A stretch of 64,000 bases of DNA from Limnohabitans parvus II-B4 (GTDB lineage: Bacteria; Pseudomonadota; Gammaproteobacteria; Burkholderiales; Burkholderiaceae_C), in NCBI RefSeq assembly GCF_003063455.1, contig NZ_NESN01000001.1, positions 496,001-560,000 on the forward strand, given 5' to 3'. Below are positions 9,310-18,857 of this stretch, one piece after another (within the stretch, counting starts at the first letter, position 1; each line of letters begins with the position of its first letter). The notes under the pieces are model-generated. The model searched no databases, was not told the origin of the DNA, and saw only the letters and a list, made by a program, of their open reading frames with translations. Made by a program: the position numbers and the translations under genes.

Positions 9310-9435
9310 TCGGCCGCAGGGGCGGCCTCCCACAGGGTCAAAAAGCGTTCAGCCTTTGTGTGGGAAACATTCAAACCTTTTGGAAATTATTGAAACCTGG
9401 TGGGAGCGAGCCCCTGCTCGCGAATGCTCGCCCCA
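9310..9435. repeat. REP-like inverted repeats between convergent genes
   Basis: The 154-nt gap between moeA and the RND pump contains GGCCGC-agg-GGCGGCC near 9312-9328 and the perfect hairpin GCGAGC-ccct-GCTCGC at 9406-9421 inside a GGTGGGAGCGAGC context that resembles Pseudomonas REP sequences. The hairpins could stop transcription from either side. The resemblance is from memory of the REP consensus and has not been aligned. Confidence 0.45.
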
Positions 9436-9442
9436 CCCAAAT

Positions 9443-12400
9443 TCAATGCCCGACCGAATGACCGTGCTCTGCAGGCGCGTCATGCGCCACGGCCTTGTTG
9501 GGCCCCGGCACCGTCTTGCGCGCCAGCAGCGAGTACATGGTGGGCACCACGAAGATGGCCAGCAAAGTACCCAGGCTCATACCCCCCACAATGACCCAGC
9601 CGATTTGCGTGCGGCTCTCGGCACCTGCGCCAGTGGCCAACGCCAAGGGCACCGCCCCCAGCACCATGGCACCGGTCGTCATCAAGATCGGGCGCAAACG
9701 CTGGGCAGACGCCTTGATCAGCGCCTCTTGCATGGCCATGCCCTGCTCACGCAACTGGTTGGTGAATTCCACAATCAAAATGCCGTGCTTGGTGATCAAG
9801 CCCACCAGCGTGATCAGGCCGATTTGTGAATACACGTTGAGCGAGCCGCCTGTGAACTTGAGCGCCAGCAGCGCCCCGATCATGGACAGCGGCACCGACA
9901 GCATGATCACAAACGGGTCAATGAAGCTCTCGAACTGGGCCGCCAACACCAAAAAGATGAAGAACAGCGCCAGCACAAAAACGATCACCAAGGCCCCTTG
10001 CGAATTTTTGAATTCGCGCGAAGTGCCGTTCAACTCGGTGGTGTAGCCCGGCTTCAACACCTTGGCAGCGGTTTCGTCCATGAACTTCAGGGCTTCACCC
10101 AGCGAATAGTCGGGGGCCAGGTTGGCCGTGATGGACACCGAGCGGCGTTGACCGAAGTGGTTCAGCTCGCGCGGTGACACGCTTTCGCGCACCTTGACCA
10201 AGCTTGACAGCGGGATCATGGCGTCGTTGCGGCCGCGCACCTGAATCACGTCGATGTCGTCCGGCGTGTTGCGGGCCGACGACAGGGTTTGCACGATCAC
10301 ATCGTATTGCTCGGCATCGCGCTTGTACCGCGTCACCACCCTGCCGCCCAGCATGGTCTCGATGGTCCGTGCCACCACGTCGATGCTCACGCCCAGCTCG
10401 GCGGCTTTGACGCGGTCCACCTCCACCCGCAACTCGGGCTTGTTCAAGCGCAAATCGACATCGGGCGACAAAATGCCCGGGTTCTTGGCCACCTCGTCCA
10501 TCAGCTGGCGGGTCAGCAGGTTCAGGTTCTGGTAACTGTCCGACGTCTGGATCACAAAGTTCAAAGGCCGCTCACGGAAGCCTTGACCCAAAGAAGGTGG
10601 TGTGATCGGGAAGGCGTTCACACCCGGCAGGCTGTTGAACTTGGCCCCCAGTTCACGCGCGATTTCAAGCGTGGTGCGTTTGCGTTCATCCCAGTCCACC
10701 GCACGGTAAACCACCGAGCCCTGGCCTACGGTGGGGTTGCCCATGTTAGCAAAAATGCGGTCGAACTCGGGATAGGCTTGACCGAACTTCTCCAGCGAAC
10801 GGGCATAGCGATCGGTGTACGCCAGGGTGGAGCCATCGGGCGCGTTGACGGTGGCCAAAATCGTGCCCCGGTCTTCCAGTGGCGCGAGTTCCTGCTTCAT
10901 GGTCGGGTAAATCAGCGCGATGCCCACGCCCGAGCCGATCATGACCAGCACCACGGCCCAGCGGGCGCGGGTCAAAATCAGACGCAACAGGTTTTCATAG
11001 CCGTTCGACAACGCCGTGAGCCAACGCTCCATGTTGCGGTCAAACCAACTGGGATTGGGGTTGTGGCGCAGCAGCTTTGAACTGAGCATGGGGGCCAAAG
11101 TCAAGGCCACAAAGCCCGACACCACCACGGCCCCGGCCAGCGCCAGCGCAAACTCACCAAACAGCTTGCCCGTGCGCCCGGGCGTGAAGGCCAGAGGTGC
11201 AAAAACTGCCGCCAGCGTCATGGTCATGGCCACGACCGCAAAGCTGATTTCCCGCACCCCTTTGATGGCTGCAGAAAACGGGTCCAGCCCCTCTTCGATG
11301 TGCCGGTAAATGTTCTCCAGCACCACAATGGCATCGTCCACCACCAGCCCAATGGCCAGCACCAGCGCCAGCAAAGTCAGGGTGTTGATGGTGAACCCGG
11401 CCAAAGCCATCATGGCAAAGGCGCCAATCAGGCTGACCGGGATGGTGATGATGGGGATGATCGACGCACGAATGGTGCGCAAAAAGACAAAAATCACCAA
11501 AGCCACCAAAACCACCGCCTCCACGATGGTCTGGAACACGTTCTTGACCGAGCGGTCAATGAACACCGAGTTGTCGTTGGCCACATCGATCGAGATGTCG
11601 CCAGGCAAGTCGGCCTTCAAACGCGGAATCATCTCGCGCACGCCCTTGGACAATTCCAGCGGGTTGGCGGTCGCCTGACGGATCACGCCCGCAGAAATGG
11701 CCGGTTGACCATTCAAGCGCACCACACTCCGGTCGTTGGCGGCGTCTTCCTTGATCTGGGCGACATCACGCAGCTTGACCGGAAAACCATTGACGCTGCG
11801 AATCACGATGTCGCCAAACTGCCCAGGACGGACCAGATCGGTTTGGGACGACACACTGAACTCGCGGTTGGTCGACTCGATTCGGCCCGCGGGCAACTCC
11901 AGGTTGCTGCGCCGGATGGCGTCTTCGACATCTTGCGGCGTGAGCTTGAAAGACGACAGCCGGGCATGGTCCAGCGACACCAGCATGGCGTATTTGCGCT
12001 CACCGTAAATGCGCACATCGGCCACACCGGTCACCGTTTGCAACCTGGGCTTGACGATGCGGTTGACCAGATCGTTGATTTGCAAGGCATTCAACGTGTC
12101 GCTCGAAAAAGCCAGCCAGATCACCGGAAAGGCATCGGCCTCGACTTTGGCGATGACCGGCTCTTCGATGGCTTGCGGCAAACGGTTGCGCACCCGCGAA
12201 GTGCGGTCACGCACTTCAGCAGCCGCCGTGTCGGCGTCTTTTTCGAGGCGAAAGCGCACCGTGATCTGCGACTGCTCGGCACGGCTGATGGAGGTGATGA
12301 CGTCCACCGCGTCAATGCCCGCAATCGAATCTTCCAGCGGCTTGGTGACCTGCGACTCGATCACCTCGGCCGAAGCACCCACATAGCGGGTCGTCACGGT

Positions 12401-12535
12401 CACCGTGGGTTCGTCGATCTTGGGGTACTCACGCAGTGACAGGCTTTTGAAGCTGACCGCACCAATGAGCAAGATCAGCAAAGACATCACGACGGCCAGA
12501 ACTGGCCGCCGGATGGAGGTTTCAGCGAGCTGCAT
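9443..12535 (-). CDS. RND efflux transporter permease subunit (HAE1/AcrB-like)
   Basis: A 1030-residue inner-membrane proton-driven exporter of the RND family. Features are the N-terminal helix SIRRPVLAVVMSLLILLIG, the porter domain LREYPKIDEPTVTV, the central TM helix block with GLVVDDAIVVLENIYRHIE (TM4 acidic pair), and the C-terminal repeat ending GGMSLGTLLAIFVVPTMYSL. The HAE1 (hydrophobe/amphiphile) type is preferred to the heavy-metal type from these motifs; drug specificity cannot be read. I start at the ATG at 12535, which has GAGGGG five to six bases upstream. It overlaps the end of the adaptor gene by 14 nt, indicating translational coupling. No outer-membrane factor gene is adjacent. 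Confidence 0.95.
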   Translation of the reverse strand: MQLAETSIRRPVLAVVMSLLILLIGAVSFKSLSLREYPKIDEPTVTVTTRYVGASAEVIESQVTKPLEDSIAGIDAVDVITSISRAEQSQITVRFRLEKDADTAAAEVRDRTSRVRNRLPQAIEEPVIAKVEADAFPVIWLAFSSDTLNALQINDLVNRIVKPRLQTVTGVADVRIYGERKYAMLVSLDHARLSSFKLTPQDVEDAIRRSNLELPAGRIESTNREFSVSSQTDLVRPGQFGDIVIRSVNGFPVKLRDVAQIKEDAANDRSVVRLNGQPAISAGVIRQATANPLELSKGVREMIPRLKADLPGDISIDVANDNSVFIDRSVKNVFQTIVEAVVLVALVIFVFLRTIRASIIPIITIPVSLIGAFAMMALAGFTINTLTLLALVLAIGLVVDDAIVVLENIYRHIEEGLDPFSAAIKGVREISFAVVAMTMTLAAVFAPLAFTPGRTGKLFGEFALALAGAVVVSGFVALTLAPMLSSKLLRHNPNPSWFDRNMERWLTALSNGYENLLRLILTRARWAVVLVMIGSGVGIALIYPTMKQELAPLEDRGTILATVNAPDGSTLAYTDRYARSLEKFGQAYPEFDRIFANMGNPTVGQGSVVYRAVDWDERKRTTLEIARELGAKFNSLPGVNAFPITPPSLGQGFRERPLNFVIQTSDSYQNLNLLTRQLMDEVAKNPGILSPDVDLRLNKPELRVEVDRVKAAELGVSIDVVARTIETMLGGRVVTRYKRDAEQYDVIVQTLSSARNTPDDIDVIQVRGRNDAMIPLSSLVKVRESVSPRELNHFGQRRSVSITANLAPDYSLGEALKFMDETAAKVLKPGYTTELNGTSREFKNSQGALVIVFVLALFFIFLVLAAQFESFIDPFVIMLSVPLSMIGALLALKFTGGSLNVYSQIGLITLVGLITKHGILIVEFTNQLREQGMAMQEALIKASAQRLRPILMTTGAMVLGAVPLALATGAGAESRTQIGWVIVGGMSLGTLLAIFVVPTMYSLLARKTVPGPNKAVAHDAPAEHGHSVGH

Positions 12536-13862
12536 CGGCACCCCTCAGGCAAGGGTTGGGGCCGGTCAAAGCCACTTTGTTGGTTGGCGCTCCGGGCTTG
12601 CCCGTTGCGGCTGGTGCTACGGATGCAGAACTCTTGGTGCCTTGAGGCGCAGCACCGTTGGTCGATGCAGCTGCCGAAGCGCCCCCAGCGGGCGCACCCG
12701 CCTGCGCAGGACCGCCGGCTGGCTTGCCGCCACCGGGCTGAGACAGATCCACCACACGAACCGCTGTGCCGTCTTTTTGCAAGCGCTGGTGGCCTGCGGT
12801 GACCACCGTGTCACCCGCGGCCAGGCCTTCCACGATCTCGACCTTGCCCGGTTGACGCAAACCGACTTTGACGGCCACGCGCTCAGAAACCAGGGTATCG
12901 GGCTTCTCGCCCGCCACCACTTTGACCACAAAGGTCCGCCCACCCTGGGGGATGATGGCTTCTTCAGGAATCACCATCGCGTTTTCGCGCGAACCGAACA
13001 CCGCGTTCACACGGGCAAACATGCCCGGGCGCAGTTGTTGCTGGCGGTTGTCGATGCAACCACGCACCCCCACCGAGCGGCCATTGGCCTCGATCAAGGG
13101 GTCCACGGCCTGCACGATGGCACTGAACGGACGTCCAGGCAAGGCATCGACGGTCAACTGCGCTTTTTGCCCGGCGCGGATTTTGGCCTGAAAACGCTCA
13201 GGCAAACGGAAGTCGAGCAACACGGCATCGATGTCTTCGACGTTGACCATGTCCGCGCCGTCTTTCAGATAGTCACCCACGTTGACCTGCTTGAGGCCCG
13301 TGATGCCATCAAAGGGTGCCAGCACCTTCAGGCGCTGCAAAGTGGCATCTGCCAGCGCCAGTTTGGCGCGAGAGACCTCGAGTGCCGCGCCGCTTTCGTC
13401 GAGCGAACGCTTGCTGATGAAGTTTTGCGTCACCAATTCCTGGTTGCGCTTGTGGTTCGCCTCGGCGATCGACAGCTCGGCCTTGGCCTGGGACAACTGG
13501 GCCACCTGAAGCTGGTCTTCAAACTGGACCATCACCTGGCCTTTGCGCACGCGTTGGCCGTCGTTGAAGAAGATGTGCTTGACGCGCCCACCCACCTCAG
13601 GGCGCAACATCACGCCTTGGCGAGAGCGCAAGCTGCCCACGGCCTGGGTTTCGTCCACCAAGGTCATGGTTTCCACCTTGGCCACCTCGACGGCGGGGGC
13701 TTTGGCAGGTCCTGCAGCAGCGCCTGAACCGGGTGCAGCAGAAACGGCAGGTTTGGCCGCATCGCCCGATGGTGCCGATTTGTTTTGAGCCCACCATGCC
13801 ACACCCGATGCGGCGCAAACACCCACCAACGCCATGACGGCGTATTTCTTCTTGTAAGCCAT
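12522..13862 (-). CDS. RND efflux periplasmic adaptor subunit (membrane fusion protein)
   Basis: A 446-residue MFP/HlyD-type adaptor that links the RND pump to an outer-membrane channel. An N-terminal anchor helix (YAVMALVGVCAASGVAWWA) is followed by an Ala/Pro/Gly-rich linker, the lipoyl half GVMLRPEVGGRVKHIFFNDG, a coiled-coil hairpin (LSQAKAELSIAEANHKRNQELV), and the beta-barrel segment with VLLDFRLPERFQAKI. The C-terminal 60 residues are low-complexity Ser/Ala/Pro/Gly. It is the first gene of the two-gene operon; 152 nt separate it from rnhA on the same strand. There is no clear lipobox, so a TM anchor is inferred. Confidence 0.95.
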   Translation of the reverse strand: MAYKKKYAVMALVGVCAASGVAWWAQNKSAPSGDAAKPAVSAAPGSGAAAGPAKAPAVEVAKVETMTLVDETQAVGSLRSRQGVMLRPEVGGRVKHIFFNDGQRVRKGQVMVQFEDQLQVAQLSQAKAELSIAEANHKRNQELVTQNFISKRSLDESGAALEVSRAKLALADATLQRLKVLAPFDGITGLKQVNVGDYLKDGADMVNVEDIDAVLLDFRLPERFQAKIRAGQKAQLTVDALPGRPFSAIVQAVDPLIEANGRSVGVRGCIDNRQQQLRPGMFARVNAVFGSRENAMVIPEEAIIPQGGRTFVVKVVAGEKPDTLVSERVAVKVGLRQPGKVEIVEGLAAGDTVVTAGHQRLQKDGTAVRVVDLSQPGGGKPAGGPAQAGAPAGGASAAASTNGAAPQGTKSSASVAPAATGKPGAPTNKVALTGPNPCLRGADAAR

Positions 13863-14014
13863 TCAGAGATCTCTTTTAGGTTGAATTCACCAAGACTGCC
13901 AAAATGTAACAGCGCCACCTGATTTGCCCAATGGGACAAACCGCAATCCGCCCTGCATTTTGAAGGCGTTGCGCGCACTGACCGGCAAGACAAGCCTGGC
14001 CGGATACCCGGTCA

Positions 14015-14464
14015 TCAACGGCCCAGTGCTTTGTCTACGCCCTGATTGGCCAGCGCATCGGCCCGTTCGTTGCCCGGGTCGCCGTTGTGGCCCTTCACCC
14101 AGCGCCAGTCAATCTGGTGTCCCGAAGTGGACACCACGGTGTCCAATTTTTGCCACAGATCGGCGTTTTTGACGGGCTGCTTGGCTGCTGTGCGCCAACC
14201 ACGGGCCTTCCAGCCATGAATCCACTCGGTGATGCCTTTGCGCACGTATTCGCTGTCCAGGTACAACGTGACCTGACAGGGCCGCTTGAGGGCCAGCAGA
14301 CCTTCAATGACAGCGGTCATCTCCATCCGGTTGTTGGTGGTGTTCAGCTCGCCACCAAACAGCTCTTGCACATGCTGGCCTGACTGCAAGCGAACGCCCC
14401 AGCCGCCGGGACCCGGATTGCCTTTACAGGCACCATCGGTATGGATTTCAACGTGGTTCAACAA
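14015..14464 (-). CDS. rnhA: Ribonuclease HI
   Basis: A 149-residue endonuclease that cuts RNA in RNA-DNA hybrids, removing primers and R-loops. Catalytic carboxylates are visible in [34 protein letters not shown] and NERADALAN, with the flexible-loop His in KGHNGD. The start is probably the TTG at 14464, giving [16 protein letters not shown] as in relatives; an ATG would add 16 unrelated residues that overlap the methyltransferase gene. Even so, the first 17 nt overlap the end of that upstream gene, which suggests coupling. Confidence 0.95.
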   Translation of the reverse strand: MLNHVEIHTDGACKGNPGPGGWGVRLQSGQHVQELFGGELNTTNNRMEMTAVIEGLLALKRPCQVTLYLDSEYVRKGITEWIHGWKARGWRTAAKQPVKNADLWQKLDTVVSTSGHQIDWRWVKGHNGDPGNERADALANQGVDKALGR

Positions 14465-15278
14465 TGTCTTTCGGTGCCGCCTGGCGGCCAATGGAAGTGT
14501 CTGACCGGGCAATGGGCGCGGTCGCTGCAGCGGGCGATCGTACCGTGCGCCAGCGCCTGCCGTCGATCAAGCGTCCACCGGGCACCCTTTTTGTCGCCGT
14601 CAAGAGGTACACGCCCCCCAAAATAGGCCACCACCGCTCGCCAAGCGCATCCATCCAGTTCAGCCGTTGCATCCAGCGTTCACTGCCCAAGGCGGGGGTC
14701 CACCCACCGAACCGGCTGACCTGGACCTCAAAACCCAACAAACGCAACCAGTCACGCAAGCGCCGATAAGCGATCAATGACGGGTGCAAGTGGTCATGTG
14801 GCACCAGCCCCCGTTGACCACGCGATTGCCGCAAACCCCACCAACTCCAAGGGTTGAGCCCCGTGATCAAGACCTGCCCTTCCGGAATCAGCACCCGCTC
14901 GACCTCTCTCAAACAGGCGTGCGGGTCTGCCGAACGCTCCAGGGCATGAGGCAGCACCACCAGATCCAGACTGTCCGCAGGCCATGGCCAGGCCCGACTG
15001 TCCAGGCCAACATCCGACCAACTGCTTTGACCCGGGGCCGGCAAAGGCCCATCGGCCTCAAATTCGGCCTGGGCCATCCAGCGGTGAGGCATTCGGTTGC
15101 TGCGCAATGCCTGCAAATCGGGCCAACCCAATTGCACGGCGTGGTAGCCAAAGACATCGGCCAACAACTCATCGGCTTGCTGCTGCTCCCAGGCCAACAA
15201 GCGTGACGCTACCGGCTGACCCAAATCGGCCAACCAAGCCCCACATGAATGCTTGCTTTCTATAATCTGACTCTCCAT
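14448..15278 (-). CDS. Class I SAM-dependent methyltransferase
   Basis: A protein of about 276 residues with a divergent Rossmann methyltransferase core. Recognisable parts are [25 protein letters not shown], the segment [26 protein letters not shown] (post-motif III region) and [12 protein letters not shown]. This type is common next to rnhA and gloB in Burkholderiales; its substrate is unknown. The ATG at 15278 is favoured by similarity in length to relatives; upstream Met codons at 15287 and 15311 lie inside gloB on the other strand. Its start codon overlaps that of gloB (see findings). Confidence 0.85.
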   Translation of the reverse strand: MESQIIESKHSCGAWLADLGQPVASRLLAWEQQQADELLADVFGYHAVQLGWPDLQALRSNRMPHRWMAQAEFEADGPLPAPGQSSWSDVGLDSRAWPWPADSLDLVVLPHALERSADPHACLREVERVLIPEGQVLITGLNPWSWWGLRQSRGQRGLVPHDHLHPSLIAYRRLRDWLRLLGFEVQVSRFGGWTPALGSERWMQRLNWMDALGERWWPILGGVYLLTATKRVPGGRLIDGRRWRTVRSPAAATAPIARSDTSIGRQAAPKDIVEPR

Positions 15279-16047
15279 GAAACTCATTGCACTGCCCGCC
15301 TTCTCCGACAACTACATCTGGTTGTTGCACGATGACCACCACGCGCTGGTGGTTGACCCCGGGGACAGTGCACCTGTATTGGCCTGGTTGCAGCAGCACC
15401 CAAGCTTGCAGCTGGACATGATTCTAGTCACGCACCACCATGCCGACCACACAGGCGGCCTGCCCGAGCTGGTTGCCAGCACCGGTGCGCGGGTCGTCGG
15501 TCCAGCGATGGAAAAAATGCCGGTCAATGCGCAGGGTTTGCAACAGGGGGACCATGTGGACTGGCATGGCCTTCGCTTTGAGGTCCACGAGGTGCCAGGT
15601 CACACACTGGGGCACATTGCTTTTTGGGCACACCCCACAGGACAAGCTCCGCTTCTTTTTTGTGGTGACACCTTGTTTTCTGGCGGCTGCGGTCGGCTGT
15701 TTGAGGGCACTCCGGCCCAAATGCTCGATTCACTGGACCGTTTGGCCGCCCTGCCCAATGACACCCGAATTTGCTGCGCCCACGAATACACCCTGTCGAA
15801 TCTGAAATTTGCCCTGGCGGTCGACCCAGACAACCGCGAATTACACACTTATGCGCAGGCCTGCACAGCCTTGCGACAAGAAAACAAACCCACCCTGCCC
15901 GTCCCGCTGTCCACCGAGCGGGCGATCAACCCTTTTTTGCGCAGCCGCAGCAGCGCTGTGTCCAAGGCAGTCAGGCAGCACGATCCCCGTGCCCTGGACG
16001 ACGTCACGACCTTTGCCGCACTTCGCACATGGAAAAACGAATTTTGA
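15277..16047 (+). CDS. gloB: Hydroxyacylglutathione hydrolase (glyoxalase II)
   Basis: A 256-residue metallo-beta-lactamase-fold thioesterase that hydrolyses S-lactoylglutathione to lactate and glutathione, completing methylglyoxal detoxification. The binuclear metal motif THHHADHTGG is near residue 52; further ligands are in VPGHTLGHI, FCGDTLFSGGCGRLFEG and CAHEYTLSN, and the C-terminal glutathione-binding domain begins ENKPTLPVPLSTE. A TATAAT at 15261-15266 would give a nearly leaderless mRNA, but no matching -35 is seen. Its stop TGA shares the A with the ATG of the next gene. Confidence 0.96.
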   Translation: MKLIALPAFSDNYIWLLHDDHHALVVDPGDSAPVLAWLQQHPSLQLDMILVTHHHADHTGGLPELVASTGARVVGPAMEKMPVNAQGLQQGDHVDWHGLRFEVHEVPGHTLGHIAFWAHPTGQAPLLFCGDTLFSGGCGRLFEGTPAQMLDSLDRLAALPNDTRICCAHEYTLSNLKFALAVDPDNRELHTYAQACTALRQENKPTLPVPLSTERAINPFLRSRSSAVSKAVRQHDPRALDDVTTFAALRTWKNEF

Positions 16048-17618
16048 TGAACACACTTGACCAGCATGGTGCGATGGACGCAGCCCCCTTTGACAGCACA
16101 GGTCGAGCCTGGACAGCCGCCATTTGTGTGGGCATGGCCTTGCTGTTGAGCGCTTGCGCCACCAGCCCGACTGCAACACCCAGCGCCCCCCTACCTGCGC
16201 GCACAACTTTGCCTGTAGCCGAGACTGCAGGCCCACAAACACCGGCCTCGGAACCCGTCGCATCCAGCACCGAAGAACGGCCTGTCACACTCAAACCGCG
16301 CAGCAACATGGGGCTCACGCCACCCACCGATGTGTGGGAGCGAATTCGGCGTGGTTTTGCCATGCCGGACCTGGACAATGACTTTGTGCGCAACCGGGAG
16401 CAATGGTATTCAAGCCGACCCGACTACATGCTGCGCATGACCGAGCGCTCACGGCCTTACCTGTTCCATGTGGTGGAGGAGCTGGAGCGCCGCAACATGC
16501 CGACCGAGTTGGCCTTGCTGCCTTTCATCGAGTCGGCCTTCAACCCTCAAGCGGTGTCCAGCGCCAAAGCGGCGGGCATGTGGCAATTCATGCCCGCCAC
16601 CGGCAAGTTTTTTGACCTGAAACAAAACCTGTTCCGCGACGACCGCCGGGATGTGCTCGAATCCACCCGTGCTGCGCTGGATTACCTGCAAAAACTCTAC
16701 GGCATGTTCGGTGATTGGCACCTGGCCTTGGCCGCCTACAACTGGGGCGAAGGCAGCGTGGGCCGCGCTCTGGCGCGCAACAAAGCCCAAGGCAAGCCGC
16801 TGACCTATAGCGACTTGAACATGCCCAACGAAACCCGCTACTACGTGCCCAAGCTGCAAGCGGTCAAAAACATCGTGGCGCAACCCGAGGCGTTCCGGAC
16901 CCAACTGCCCTTGATTCAAAACCACCCCTATTTCAAAAGCGTGCCGATTGAGAGGGACATCGATGTGGCCGTGGCCGTCAAGTTAGCGGCCGTCAGCCTA
17001 GAGGACTTTAAGGCACTCAACCCGTCCATGAACCGCCCTGTGATCCTCGCGGCAGGCACGCCACAAATTTTGCTGCCTTGGGACAATGCCACGATTTTTG
17101 AGCGCAACTTGCAAGCCCATGCCAACCGGCCTTTGGCCACATGGACCGCCTGGCAGGCTCCCCGAACCATGAAGCCCGAAGAGGTGGCTCAACAACTGGA
17201 CATGCCCGTTGAACAACTGCGCGCCGTCAACAACATCCCTCTTCGGATGATGATCACAGCAGGCTCTACTTTGCTGGTCCACCGCAAAGGACGCCTTGAC
17301 AACGATGTCACCGAACACTTGGCAGACAACGGGCAACTGGGACTCGCGCCCGAGGTGGTGCTCAGAAGGATTGCAGTTCAGGCTCGTAAAAACGACTCCT
17401 TGGCCAGTTTGGCCGCAAGACACGGCGTCTCAGAAGCCAACATGGCCACTTGGAACAAGCTGAAAGCTGGTGCACGTTTGACGGCCGGTCAGACATTGAC
17501 CATTTTGGTGCCCTCTCAAGGATCACACCGGGTCGCCCGGTCCACGCCGCCCAGCCACCCGGCAGCACCGAAAGTTGCGTCCACCCAGCGCAAAAAAGCC
17601 CCCAAGCCCAAACGCTGA
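16047..17618 (+). CDS. mltD: Lytic murein transglycosylase, MltD-like lipoprotein with LysM
   Basis: A 523-residue lipoprotein that cleaves peptidoglycan glycan strands. The N-terminus has a signal helix ending in LLLSAC, a lipobox, so it is probably anchored in the outer membrane. The SLT catalytic domain shows ELALLPFIESAFNPQA with the catalytic Glu, SSAKAAGMWQFMPATGK and LALAAYNWGEGSV. The C-terminal third contains weaker LysM-type repeats, the clearest being SLASLAARHGVSEANM with TAGQTLTILVP, and the tail is Ser/Pro/Lys-rich. The ATG at 16047 overlaps the gloB stop by one base; the open frame upstream of it is a shadow of gloB. Confidence 0.92.
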   Translation: MNTLDQHGAMDAAPFDSTGRAWTAAICVGMALLLSACATSPTATPSAPLPARTTLPVAETAGPQTPASEPVASSTEERPVTLKPRSNMGLTPPTDVWERIRRGFAMPDLDNDFVRNREQWYSSRPDYMLRMTERSRPYLFHVVEELERRNMPTELALLPFIESAFNPQAVSSAKAAGMWQFMPATGKFFDLKQNLFRDDRRDVLESTRAALDYLQKLYGMFGDWHLALAAYNWGEGSVGRALARNKAQGKPLTYSDLNMPNETRYYVPKLQAVKNIVAQPEAFRTQLPLIQNHPYFKSVPIERDIDVAVAVKLAAVSLEDFKALNPSMNRPVILAAGTPQILLPWDNATIFERNLQAHANRPLATWTAWQAPRTMKPEEVAQQLDMPVEQLRAVNNIPLRMMITAGSTLLVHRKGRLDNDVTEHLADNGQLGLAPEVVLRRIAVQARKNDSLASLAARHGVSEANMATWNKLKAGARLTAGQTLTILVPSQGSHRVARSTPPSHPAAPKVASTQRKKAPKPKR

Positions 17619-17653
17619 CCCGAGCGCAGCCCAGCCAACCGGAACAGGCACGA

Positions 17654-18694
17654 TCAAGCGGCGAAACGGCTCTTGGATTTCGCGGCAAACGTGTTGGTGT
17701 AGGTTCGCTCCAATGGCAGACGTGCACTGCTCAATGAGTTGGGCAGACGGGTGTGGGCACGCCAGGCATTCAGCACAGCATCTCCTGCGATCAGGCCATC
17801 CAGCGCGTACGATTCACGCAACTTCGCGAATGCCCCGAGGTAAGTGGCCCGGTCACCCAACCAATGCTGGGCAGGCACGGTCTTCAAAATATCGGTCAAC
17901 CCCGCCGTTTGCAACCACTTGAGGGCGTGCACAACGGCATCGGTTAACGCCTGTGCCACATCGGACTGCCGTTGCAAAAAATCAGTTCTTGCCAACAAAC
18001 AGGCACCCGGCACCTGGCCGCCCATCAGCTTGCGGGTCGACATCAGCGTGCGCGCCTCACCCATCACCCGGATTTCATTTTTCTGTTCCAGCCAGTGCAT
18101 CACAGGGTCAGGGTTGCACAAAGCATCGATCGTCCCATTGCGCAAAGCGTCCACCACGGCCGCAGACGAACCGACCTCGACAAAAACCACATCTTCGGGC
18201 AGCAGGCCGTTTTGCAAAAGCCATTGGCAGGCCATCCAATGGGTGCTGGAATCCAGCGACGTGATGCCCAACCGAGCCCCCTTGAGCCCCATCACCGAAC
18301 GCAAATCCAGCCGCGACGCCACACCCAAGCTGACCTGCGGTGTTCGCCCCATTTGGACAAAGGCCTGGTAATTCAAGCCTTTGTGTTGCAAGCCAAACAA
18401 ATGCTCAAACGCGCCGGCAACCACATCGGCCTGCCCCTGCAAAACACTGCCCAAGGCCTTGGCCCCCGACTCGTGGGCCAACCATTCCACAGAGATGCCG
18501 GCTTGCCGAAAATACCCCAAGTGCTCCGCCAAAGTCAGCGGCAAGTGGTAGAGGCTTTGTCTGGCCGCCAAAGCGATGGTGACGCGGGGTGCACCGCGCA
18601 AAGGGTCCACTGCAGCCAACGGCACCGACGGCTTGACCACAGCGGCCATTGCCGCCAGCAAAACTGAACGTCGCCGCCAAATGACGTGGGACAC
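17654..18694 (-). CDS. ABC transporter substrate-binding protein (NMT1/SsuA-like)
   Basis: About 346 residues of the periplasmic binding type used for nitrate, sulfonate, taurine and thiamine-precursor importers. The N-terminal SHVIWRRRSVLLAAMAAV looks like a signal peptide with a twin-arginine flavour, and the mature protein has VTIALAARQSLYHLPLTLAEHLGYFRQAGI and GQADVVAGAFEHLFGL, typical of the fold. I chose the GTG at 18694 because GGAG lies seven bases upstream; an ATG at 18745 is the alternative. No permease or ATPase gene is next to it, so it is an orphan here and the ligand cannot be named. Confidence 0.85.
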   Translation of the reverse strand: MSHVIWRRRSVLLAAMAAVVKPSVPLAAVDPLRGAPRVTIALAARQSLYHLPLTLAEHLGYFRQAGISVEWLAHESGAKALGSVLQGQADVVAGAFEHLFGLQHKGLNYQAFVQMGRTPQVSLGVASRLDLRSVMGLKGARLGITSLDSSTHWMACQWLLQNGLLPEDVVFVEVGSSAAVVDALRNGTIDALCNPDPVMHWLEQKNEIRVMGEARTLMSTRKLMGGQVPGACLLARTDFLQRQSDVAQALTDAVVHALKWLQTAGLTDILKTVPAQHWLGDRATYLGAFAKLRESYALDGLIAGDAVLNAWRAHTRLPNSLSSARLPLERTYTNTFAAKSKSRFAA

Positions 18695-18857
18695 AAGCTG
18701 GCTCCAGTGCACATCGGAAATTCGATGCCTTAAGCATAGGCACAAGCAGGCCTTGGCGCATCGGGAATCATCCCGAGCGGGTTTTCACGTAATGGATTGC
18801 AGGTAGTTGACAGAACAAGGCCAGCATGAACCCTGAGTCGACAAACCCCTTGTGGTT

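Noticed and set aside
15261..15266. TATAAT as the gloB promoter
   Set aside because: A perfect -10 but no acceptable -35 at 16-18 nt, and it would leave only about four bases of leader; left as unproven.
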